The notes below the pieces were generated by a model. It worked only from the letters and a program-made list of their open reading frames with translations. It did not search any database and was not told the origin of the DNA. A stretch of 5,672 bases of DNA from Desulfobacterales bacterium. GTDB taxonomy: Bacteria > Desulfobacterota > DSM-4660 > Desulfatiglandales > Desulfatiglandaceae. The DNA lies in contig JAIOSR010000492.1 of NCBI GenBank assembly GCA_021107495.1, positions 1 through 5,672 on the forward strand, read 5' to 3'. Below are positions 1-5,040 of this stretch, piece after piece (position 1 is the first letter of the stretch; the number at the start of each line of letters is the position of its first letter). Both the position numbers and the translations under genes were made by a program.

Positions 1-1825
1 AGATGACGTTTTCCGTTTGAACGTAGAGACTTCCACCTGTAGGCATTGCCTGCCAGGCATTGACATAAAGGTTTAAAAGTACCTGCTCCATCTGACCTTG
101 ATCTACTTCCACCCTCCATATATCCTCTTGATATTTCTGATGAATGCTTATCTCCTTTTTTGTGCGAACGAACATCTCGGAACTCTTTTTGACAAGGTCG
201 TTAAGATCAGTCGGTCTGACCTGATATTTTCCACCTCTTGCAAAACCCAGCAATTGTTTGGTCAGGTCTGCTGCGTTTTTTACATACATTTCAATGTTTT
301 TCAGTTTTTCATAATGAGCATGTTTCTCATCCAAATCCAAAAGAATCAGGGAAGCATTACCCTGTATACCCATAAGCAGATTGTTAAAGTCGTGAGCAAC
401 GCCTCCTGCAAGGATACCTATAGCCTCCATCCTCAGAGCCTGTTGAAGCTGCTTCTCGAGACGTTCCTTTTCGGTAACATCTCTGATGACACCCTGGAAA
501 GCCGGATTTTTCTGAAAATTCACGATAGAAGTGGAGATCTCAATACGAAAGTTTGAACCATCTTTATGCACTGCGGTGAAAATTTGGTGCTCGGGACTAG
601 ACTTTTTGCCTTCCATCCATGATTCAATTAGATCCTGTATGCGCTTGTGATCGTCATAAGAAAGCACGTCCCAGAATTTAAGCTCCAATCCCTCATTTAT
701 CTTGTACCCGTAAAGTTCACACCATCTTTGGTTAAGAAACAGAAAACGCCCGGAAGGAATTTCACAGATAAAATAGCCATACATGGTATTTTCCACCAAA
801 GAGCGATAGCGCTCCTCGCTTTGTAAAAGCGCCTCTTCGGAGAGTTTTTCCTTGTCTATATTCCGCAAGTGTTCGACCACCTTGATTATTTTACCTTTCT
901 CATCCAAAATAGGATATGATCTCACGTCAAGCCATACACCCAGTTCTTCAACATATTTTTCATCCCGGGCAGGCTGTTTTGTTATATAAGCCTCGGAAGT
1001 AGCGCATATATCGCAAGGCACATTACGACCTATCAATTGAAAACATTTCTTATCCTTTACGTCCTCATAAGACATATTGAGAAGTTTATACCCTGCCTCA
1101 TTGTAATAAATAATTCGATGATTCGCGTCTTGTACACCTAACACATCAGGGATGGCGTTAATTATAGTTTCGAGCATCAAAGAACTGTCTTTTTCCTTTT
1201 CTTGCGACTGCTTTAACTCCTCTATTCTCTCCTCGAGGTCGGTTTTTTTATCGGCTAATTGTTGTTGTGTCTTTTGCCTTATATTTTCGTAAAAGTAGGA
1301 TAAAGCAAATACAACGAGAAAGGATGGAATGAATCTGATTTTAAAATCTTTAGGGTAGGTCATGATAATGGATGAATAATCTTCAATCGTGAACACCAGG
1401 ATCGAGAGGCCAAAAAATATAGACGTTATAATAGCCCCTCTTTTTGAACCGAGAAGAAATGAAGTGAGTATGGGTAAGGTATAACACCAGAGATGCCCTG
1501 TATTATCGACTCCTCCGGTAGTAAAAAGAAATAAAAATAGGGAGGCCACAAAAGAAACACCAAAATAGCTGAAAATAATATGATATCCGGTTTTTCTTAA
1601 ACAAAGTATAATAGCAATTAATGCAGTTGCGACAATTAAATCGAATAAACCTAATGCCTGGTTATCTTGCGTGAAGGCTACAATGCCAAGTGGAATCAAA
1701 TTTATTATCCCGATTGTACTTATTACATTTATTAATATTGTTTTTCGCTTTGCTTCGAAGTCATATGTTTCATCCATCCCGCTTGTAACAAAATTTTGAA
1801 TCAGTTGTTTGATCTTGGCAGCCAT
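1..1825 (-). CDS. Membrane-bound PAS sensor histidine kinase, 3' end beyond the left edge
   Basis: An uninterrupted frame gives 608 residues and then leaves the window. The ATG at 1825 follows a GAGGAAAG ribosome site (1838-1831). The order is: a short cytoplasmic N-terminus; about six membrane helices (roughly residues 29-51, 59-76, 82-102, 111-125, 130-146, 164-179) with a GGVDNTGHLW motif at 104-113; a charged, probably coiled-coil linker (180-215); PAS 1 (about 216-325) with a Cys cluster at 261-274; PAS 2 (about 336-455); and a HisKA dimerisation region with H-box GGVAHDFNNLL, phospho-acceptor His478. The ATPase domain begins with N-box QVLLNLYVNAWQAMP (581-595, Asn589). The G boxes, and any receiver domain, would lie beyond the edge. 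By family it autophosphorylates on His and passes phosphate to a response regulator. The signal and partner cannot be read here. It has its own promoter and long leader, and is more AT-rich than the dehydrogenase gene. The kinase call is very secure; the exact helix number is less so. Confidence 0.96.
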   Translation of the reverse strand, partial: MAAKIKQLIQNFVTSGMDETYDFEAKRKTILINVISTIGIINLIPLGIVAFTQDNQALGLFDLIVATALIAIILCLRKTGYHIIFSYFGVSFVASLFLFLFTTGGVDNTGHLWCYTLPILTSFLLGSKRGAIITSIFFGLSILVFTIEDYSSIIMTYPKDFKIRFIPSFLVVFALSYFYENIRQKTQQQLADKKTDLEERIEELKQSQEKEKDSSLMLETIINAIPDVLGVQDANHRIIYYNEAGYKLLNMSYEDVKDKKCFQLIGRNVPCDICATSEAYITKQPARDEKYVEELGVWLDVRSYPILDEKGKIIKVVEHLRNIDKEKLSEEALLQSEERYRSLVENTMYGYFICEIPSGRFLFLNQRWCELYGYKINEGLELKFWDVLSYDDHKRIQDLIESWMEGKKSSPEHQIFTAVHKDGSNFRIEISTSIVNFQKNPAFQGVIRDVTEKERLEKQLQQALRMEAIGILAGGVAHDFNNLLMGIQGNASLILLDLDEKHAHYEKLKNIEMYVKNAADLTKQLLGFARGGKYQVRPTDLNDLVKKSSEMFVRTKKEISIHQKYQEDIWRVEVDQGQMEQVLLNLYVNAWQAMPTGGSLYVQTENVI

Positions 1826-1931
1826 TTCATCTTTCCTCAAAATATTTATTTGTAATACCCTTATTGAGCTAACGCCCAGTTGGAACACCCTTTGCGCGTA
1901 AAGAGGGACAATATAGGATGTCCTTGTCCAC

Positions 1932-1959
1932 ATGGCCCCTAAGATGGGGGTTAAGCCAT
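1932..1959 (-). other. Stem-loop in the kinase gene leader
   Basis: On the minus strand ATGGC (1959-1955) pairs with GCCAT (1936-1932), and CCC (1950-1948) with GGG (1939-1937), with a four-base TTAA bulge and an eight-base loop. It would sit about 30-50 bases into the predicted leader of roughly 160 bases, 107 bases before the kinase start codon. A weaker 5-6 bp stem (1905-1910 with 1919-1924) follows. No T-run follows, so it is not an obvious terminator. I do not recognise a known riboswitch. Confidence 0.35.
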
Positions 1960-1991
1960 CTAATAAGGATAATTCAGTATAAATTAATCTA

Positions 1992-2021
1992 CTTATAATA
2001 AAAAATGTTCATATCAGTCAA
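1992..2021 (-). promoter_or_regulatory. Predicted sigma70-type promoter of the kinase gene
   Basis: The minus strand reads TTGACT (2021-2016), then an 18-base spacer, then TATAAG (1997-1992). TTATAA (1998-1993) with a 17-base spacer is an overlapping alternative. Both boxes are close to consensus and lie in AT-rich DNA upstream of a gene read in the same direction. Transcription would start near 1985, giving a leader of about 160 bases. The three AATGGGTAT motifs lie directly upstream of the -35 box, the usual place for an activator or for a repressor overlapping the promoter. Confidence 0.6.
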
Positions 2022-2029
2022 CCGTAAAT

Positions 2030-2065
2030 TAATGGGTATGGAATGGGTATTATTTATACCCATTA
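2030..2065. promoter_or_regulatory. Triple AATGGGTAT repeat, candidate regulator binding site
   Basis: AATGGGTAT occurs at 2031-2039 and 2042-2050 as direct copies 11 bases apart, and inverted (ATACCCATT) at 2056-2064. The second and third copies form a perfect 9-bp inverted repeat with a five-base loop; the first copy can pair with the third over 10 bp (2030-2039 with 2056-2065). The 11-base spacing puts the direct copies on about the same face of the helix. The cluster ends 8 bases from the -35 box of the kinase promoter, so binding by a response regulator or another DNA-binding protein is a reasonable inference. A transcribed hairpin cannot be excluded. Confidence 0.5.
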
Positions 2066-2112
2066 TTAATAAGCCGAGGATTGAGGAAATTTTTAGCCGC
2101 CTTCGCAGAAAA

Positions 2113-2130
2113 CCACGGGCATGCCCGTGG
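2113..2130. repeat. Perfect 18-bp palindrome CCACGGGCATGCCCGTGG, first hairpin of a repeat family
   Basis: CCACGGGCATGCCCGTGG is a perfect palindrome, and a near copy lies at 2272-2289. As RNA it gives a 7-bp GC-rich stem with a CATG tetraloop. On the minus strand TTTT follows directly, so it could also stop minus-strand transcripts reading on from the dehydrogenase gene, though four T residues is short. REP-like GC-rich hairpins of this kind are, in general, substrates of RAYT/Y1 (IS200-type) transposases; linking this one to them is an inference. Confidence 0.6.
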
Positions 2131-2157
2131 ATGAATGCAACAAGAAATAAGTTAATT

Positions 2158-2258
2158 GCTACGGCGTGATGTCACCCCAAAGATAAGGCTGAAAACCGCG
2201 GCGTAGCCAAAGGCGCCCGTCCTCCGCAGTAGTCTGCTACGGAGGATGGAAAGACGGG
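2158..2258. other. Self-complementary region in module 1, possible structured RNA
   Basis: Several helices nest here. GCTACG (2158-2163) pairs with CGTAGC (2202-2207) and encloses GTGA-TG-TCAC (2166-2175); GGCT (2187-2190) with AGCC (2205-2208) is an alternative partner. CCCGTC (2216-2221) pairs with GACGGG (2253-2258), enclosing the almost complete 25-base inverted repeat at 2221-2245 (CCTCCG facing CGGAGG), with ATGGAAA as a one-sided bulge. Module 2 also has stems: GACG/CGTC near 2361-2372, and CGGAG (2378-2382) with CTCCG (2402-2406). I do not recognise a known riboswitch or ncRNA family. On the plus strand TATTTTAA follows; nothing shows which strand, if any, is transcribed. Confidence 0.35.
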
Positions 2259-2271
2259 TATTTTAATGGGA

Positions 2272-2289
2272 CCACGGGTTTACCCGTGG
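2272..2289. repeat. Second CCACGGG/CCCGTGG hairpin
   Basis: CCACGGGT (2272-2279) and ACCCGTGG (2282-2289) form 8-bp complementary arms around TT. Compared with the first copy (2113-2130), only the four central bases differ (CATG against TTTA), so the outer arms are conserved. No T-run follows on either strand, which makes a terminator role for the family as a whole less likely and a repeat-element role more likely. Confidence 0.55.
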
Positions 2290-2413
2290 GGATCCATATT
2301 GAGGAGGACTAATACTCATTTATGGACATACGAGTCATTAGAGCGACGTTGAAAACCCGCGACGAGATCGTCCGAGTCGGAGCCAAAGGCGAAAAGACAG
2401 TCTCCGCCTAACC

Positions 2414-2439
2414 CTTGATAAAATAACTTGATAAAACAA
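2414..2439. repeat. 13-base tandem duplication
   Basis: CTTGATAAAATAA (2414-2426) is followed directly by CTTGATAAAACAA (2427-2439), 12 of 13 bases identical. The core TTGATAAAA appears a third time at 2494-2502. The duplication sits in module 2, between its AGCCAAAGGCG and AAGACGGG motifs, and accounts for part of the extra length of module 2 compared with module 1. Confidence 0.6.
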
Positions 2440-2445
2440 GACGGG

Positions 2446-2725
2446 CACGAAGATGGCGAAGTTTTGAGTTAAAAAGGAAAAGCAAAAAACAAATTGATAA
2501 AATCATGAGGAAAATTAATTGCTAATTTATCGATTACTAACAGAATTTATATCAATTTGAGTTAATTTGTTCCGTATCATATTTTTTGTTATTAATCAAG
2601 GATAAAAGACGTCATAAAATGGAAAAGAATCAAGTACATATTGGCAAAATCATCTGGGGCAAAATAATTCTGAGATAGGCCTGCGAGGGAGGCGTTAAAA
2701 ACCCCAAGACACCCGATTTGGTGAA
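2446..2725. other. AT-rich spacer, no gene seen
   Basis: This stretch between the repeat modules and the dehydrogenase stop codon is strongly AT-rich, especially 2461-2640. It has no convincing reading frame on either strand. TTTGAGTTAA occurs twice (2463-2472 and 2556-2565). A possible weak terminator for the dehydrogenase gene ends in a T5 run (2701-2697, minus strand), but its stem is only four base pairs. I see nothing else. Confidence 0.5.
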
Positions 2726-3868
2726 TCATTTTCCAATGACATTGTTTGCAATGACCATTCTCTGGATCTCGGAAGTGCCTTCATAGATGGTGAAGACCCT
2801 TGCGTCGCGGTAGTATCTTTCAACGGGAAATTCCTTGATATAGCCGTAGCCGCCGTGAATCTGAAGGGCCTGGTACGCAACCTTATTCGCCATTTCAGAG
2901 GCAAAAACCTTTGCCATGGAGGCGGCCCCTGAAAAATTCTCTTCCCTGTCCCTCATGGCCGCGGCATTAAAGGTCAGAAGCCTGGCCGCCTCAATCTGGG
3001 TGGCCATGTCCGCGATCATCCAGCGTATCCCCTGGAACTGGGAAATAGGTTTGTTGAACTGTATCCTTTCTTTTGCATAATTTACCGCCGCATCCAAACA
3101 GGCCTGGGCAAGACCCACGGACTGGGATGCAATGCCGATCCGGCCTCCGTCAAGCGAGACCATGGCAATCTTAAACCCGTCTCCCTCCTCGCCCAAAAGG
3201 TTCTCTGCAGGTACACGGCAGTCCTCGAAAATCAATTCTACCGTATCAGAGGCCCTGAGCCCCATTTTCTCTTCCTCTTTTCCCACAGAAAAGCCGGGGG
3301 TACCCTTTTCCACAATAAAGGCACTTATGCCGCGATGTTTTTTATCCTTGTCCGTATAGGCGGTCACAACCGTTGCATCCGAATTCTTTCCGGTTGTAAT
3401 GAACATCTTGGTCCCGTTGATCACATAACTGTCCCCGTCTCTGACTGCTTTTGACTTCTGACCTGCCGGATTTGAACCGGCGCTGGGCTCTGTTACGGCA
3501 AAAGACCCGATCTTTTCTCCCGCGGCCAACGGCTTTAAATAGGTCTCTTTTAGGTAGTCTGATCCGAAAAGGTAGATGGGTCCGCAGGCCACCGAGTTGT
3601 GGACCGACATGACCACGGCCGTTGAGGCGCATGCATAGGCAACCTCCTGCAGGGCTGCCGAATAGCTCACCGTATCCGCTCCCACGCCATTGTATTCGGG
3701 CGGCACGTTCATGCCCATGAGACCCAGTTCACCCATCTGCCTGATATTTTCCCTTGGAAATTCCTTTGTCTTATCCCTCTCTGCGGCGGTAGGCAAAAGG
3801 ACTTCACGGGCAAATTCCCTCACCATTGCCCGGATCATTCTTTGTTCTTCAGTCAATTCATAGGCCAT
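2726..3868 (-). CDS. Short-chain acyl-CoA dehydrogenase (FAD flavoprotein)
   Basis: This 380-residue protein has the usual length and full domain order of the acyl-CoA dehydrogenase family: helical N-domain (about 1-115), beta middle domain (about 116-225) and helical C-domain (about 226-380). Signature one is FAVTEPSAGSNPAG (123-136), with the flavin-side MFITTG at 155-160. Signature two includes QIHGGYGY (336-343) and IYEGTSEIQR (361-370), in which Glu363 is the expected catalytic base. It oxidises a short acyl-CoA to the 2-enoyl-CoA in the cytoplasm and passes electrons to an electron-transfer flavoprotein. No etfAB is in the window. The sequence alone does not fix the substrate (butyryl, isobutyryl, 2-methylbutyryl or similar); the meaB neighbour favours a pathway ending in propionyl/methylmalonyl-CoA. 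The start at 3868 has a GAGGTG ribosome site (3879-3874) five bases upstream. The gene looks intact. Confidence 0.95.
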   Translation of the reverse strand: MAYELTEEQRMIRAMVREFAREVLLPTAAERDKTKEFPRENIRQMGELGLMGMNVPPEYNGVGADTVSYSAALQEVAYACASTAVVMSVHNSVACGPIYLFGSDYLKETYLKPLAAGEKIGSFAVTEPSAGSNPAGQKSKAVRDGDSYVINGTKMFITTGKNSDATVVTAYTDKDKKHRGISAFIVEKGTPGFSVGKEEEKMGLRASDTVELIFEDCRVPAENLLGEEGDGFKIAMVSLDGGRIGIASQSVGLAQACLDAAVNYAKERIQFNKPISQFQGIRWMIADMATQIEAARLLTFNAAAMRDREENFSGAASMAKVFASEMANKVAYQALQIHGGYGYIKEFPVERYYRDARVFTIYEGTSEIQRMVIANNVIGK

Positions 3869-3977
3869 TGATACACCTCAGCGTTTTGTAAGTTTATGAT
3901 ATTACGCCCTACTAAGAGCCTATCGGAATACTGATATACTAGAGGCTGTTGAAAATGTGCAGATGTAAAATGAGACC

Positions 3978-4069
3978 GGCAAAAGGCTCATGGCACAAGG
4001 TAAAACAAGTGTCCAAGCTGATGTAATCTATGATCGTTTCCGTGCGCCTTTCGCCCTGCGCCTTGCGCC
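3978..4069. repeat. Two facing heptanucleotide-repeat arrays forming an imperfect inverted repeat
   Basis: On the plus strand GGCAAAA, GGCTCAT and GGCACAA follow one another (3978-3998), then GG. On the minus strand GGCGCAA, GGCGCAG, GGCGAAA and GGCGCAC follow one another (4069-4042), then GG. The arrays face each other and can pair: 3978-4000 and 4047-4069 match at 17 of 23 positions, with a 46-base loop. The right array is also bounded by ATGATCG (4030-4036) and CGATCAT (4069-4075). The element fills most of the gap between the regulator and dehydrogenase genes. A transcript would form a long stem here, possibly a transcription or processing boundary. Confidence 0.55.
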
Positions 4070-4104
4070 GATCATACAGCAGATGCAGGTTTTCCGGTGG
4101 CCTC

Positions 4105-4653
4105 CTAAGGCGTATACAGCACTACCAGCAACTCGGCCTTTTCCTCGCTTATGTTTCGGAGTTTATGGGTAATGGAGGAATTGAAATGCAGACTTTCGCC
4201 GGGTCCCAGGAGATTCTTGTTGTCACCGACCGTGACCTCCACTTTCCCCTTGAGTACATACTGGAATTCTTCACCTAAGTGCTGGTAACTCACCCCTTTG
4301 TGATCCGACTTGGGATCGATAACGATCTTGAAGGCCTTTAGATGTTTATGCCTGGCCTCAGGTGTAAGGATCGTATATGTATAGTCCTCGGTTCTCTTTT
4401 GATAATCGTCTTTGGTCTTTTTGCCTGCCTTCTTCTTCTCCTCTTTTAAAAGGATGCTTGAATCTATTTCAAGTGCCCTCGAGAGCTGAAGTAAAACGGA
4501 GACCGGCGGGGTCACCTCTCCCTTTTCCACCTGGGAGATATATTGCGTGGTCATGCCTGTTTCATTGGCAAGATTCTTGAGGGTCAGCTTCTTCTCTCTC
4601 CTCATCTTTAATAGTCTCTTACCTATGGGCTGGGTCTTTTTTCGTGTGGCCAT
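4105..4653 (-). CDS. XRE-family transcriptional regulator with C-terminal cupin domain
   Basis: The 182-residue protein starts with a Lys/Arg-rich tail, then an XRE/Cro helix-turn-helix (about 11-66; the recognition region includes TGMTTQYISQVEKGEVTPP), a charged linker (about 67-95), and a small cupin barrel (about 105-180). Cupin motif one is HLGEEFQYVLKGKVEV from His125; motif two is LGPGESLHFNSSITHKLRN (149-167). His125, Glu129 and His163 could be metal ligands; the second His of the classical HxH is Gly127. XRE-cupin proteins are usually small-molecule-sensing regulators, and the cupin binds the effector. The ligand here is unknown; given the neighbours, an acyl-CoA-related metabolite is a guess. 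An AGGGGG ribosome site (4664-4659) lies five bases before the ATG. A palindrome at 4669-4688 suggests autoregulation. Confidence 0.93.
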   Translation of the reverse strand: MATRKKTQPIGKRLLKMRREKKLTLKNLANETGMTTQYISQVEKGEVTPPVSVLLQLSRALEIDSSILLKEEKKKAGKKTKDDYQKRTEDYTYTILTPEARHKHLKAFKIVIDPKSDHKGVSYQHLGEEFQYVLKGKVEVTVGDNKNLLGPGESLHFNSSITHKLRNISEEKAELLVVLYTP

Positions 4654-4668
4654 GGGTACCCCCTATAT

Positions 4669-4688
4669 GTTTAATTCATAGCTTAAAC
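4669..4688. promoter_or_regulatory. Palindrome GTTTAA-N8-TTAAAC, candidate operator of the XRE-cupin gene
   Basis: GTTTAA (4669-4674) and TTAAAC (4683-4688) are perfect 6-bp inverted arms around eight bases, ending 16 bases before the regulator start codon and next to its AGGGGG ribosome site. XRE proteins bind dyad sites of this size and often regulate themselves, so autorepression is a reasonable inference. The arms are AT-rich and a chance match is possible. I found no well-formed -10/-35 pair around it. Confidence 0.4.
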
Positions 4689-4711
4689 TAACCTGAACAA
4701 ATATCTGTAAT

Positions 4712-4948
4712 TCAAAAGTTTTCGCTATTTTTGGTCTTTTTATACATGCGCACCATTCGGTAGACAAAACCAACTAAAAGAGTAGCGCTTATCAGGATTA
4801 TCAAATTGGAAGAGAAAAAGGTCATAATGAAGTAAAATGGGTCTTTAAGCCGGTAAGCCGCAATCAGAAGTTGAATTCCGAAAATAATAAAAAAACAACC
4901 CATCAGGGTGAGAACTACCTGTCGTATCCACCAAAAAATAGCCGACAT
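4712..4948 (-). CDS. Small two-helix membrane protein, function unknown
   Basis: The 78 residues hold two strong hydrophobic stretches (about 8-31 and 37-62) joined by a short loop, RLKDPFYF, with a basic, lysine-rich C-terminal tail (RMVRMYKKTKNSENF). Both ends are probably cytoplasmic by the positive-inside rule. There is no signal peptide cleavage site, motif or catalytic residue that I recognise. It sits between meaB (92-base gap) and the XRE-cupin gene (58-base gap) on the same strand, so it may be cotranscribed with them. The ribosome site before the ATG at 4948 is poor (an AGGG about 13 bases upstream), which leaves the start uncertain; Met16 is an alternative but would cut into the first helix. 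The hydrophobic pattern and the fit to the gap argue that it is real. Confidence 0.7.
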   Translation of the reverse strand: MSAIFWWIRQVVLTLMGCFFIIFGIQLLIAAYRLKDPFYFIMTFFSSNLIILISATLLVGFVYRMVRMYKKTKNSENF

Positions 4949-5040
4949 ATTTTCTAAGCTACCCTTTCAGGCCCTTGCAGGGCATGACGAAACAGGAGGG
5001 CAAATGAGAGGCATATAGAAGGATGTCCGAGGATAGCCTC

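Larger units (their letters stand above)
2113..2445 (+). repeat. Two diverged tandem modules of about 160 bases sharing four collinear motifs
   Basis: Module 1 begins at 2113 and module 2 at 2272. Both hold, in the same order: a CCACGGG hairpin (2113-2130; 2272-2289); TGAAAACC(C)GCG (2190-2200; 2350-2361); AGCCAAAGGCG (2205-2215; 2381-2391); and AAGACGGG followed by TA or CA (2251-2258; 2438-2445). Offsets from the hairpin are 77/78, 92/109 and 138/166 bases, so the second copy carries insertions or the first deletions. The sequence between the motifs is not conserved. Neither module has a convincing reading frame. Conserved blocks with variable, self-complementary spacers fit a structured or mobilised non-coding element better than a decayed gene. 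The orientation given is arbitrary. Confidence 0.55.

Noticed and set aside
98..556. 152-residue plus-strand reading frame
   Set aside because: It lies opposite the kinase gene, whose frame encodes clear PAS and HisKA motifs across the same bases. The plus-strand product has no recognisable motif and no ribosome site that I can see.
2181..2260. Cyclic di-GMP (GEMM) or cobalamin riboswitch
   Set aside because: The CCAAAGGCG motif recalls riboswitch cores, but the conserved order of either class is not present, and no plus-strand gene lies downstream.
2322..2411. 29-codon plus-strand frame (ATG to TAA) behind a GAGGAGG at 2301-2307
   Set aside because: The spacing of 14 bases is too long for that ribosome site, the frame covers the repeat motifs, and module 1 has no matching frame. 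The similarity between modules is in DNA motifs, not protein.
2113..2445. CRISPR array
   Set aside because: The two hairpins are 159 bases apart, only two copies exist, and the intervening DNA shares further motifs. This does not fit regular short repeats with unique spacers.
2697..2721. Intrinsic terminator just after the dehydrogenase stop codon
   Set aside because: The minus strand ends in a T5 run, but the preceding stem (CCAA with TTGG) is only four base pairs with a ten-base loop. It is too weak to annotate.
3132..3632. Overlapping frames inside the dehydrogenase gene (plus 3132-3359, minus 3342-3632)
   Set aside because: Both are shadows of the conserved acyl-CoA dehydrogenase frame and have no family motif.
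3941..3956. AGAGGCTGTTGAAAAT resembling the terminal repeat of some insertion sequences
   Set aside because: The GGCTGTTGAAAA resemblance is from memory only. I found no partner inverted end, target duplication or transposase remnant in the window.
4971..4983. GCCCT-TGC-AGGGC hairpin between meaB and the small membrane protein gene
   Set aside because: The stem is only five base pairs and no T-run follows on the minus strand, so it is not supported as a terminator.
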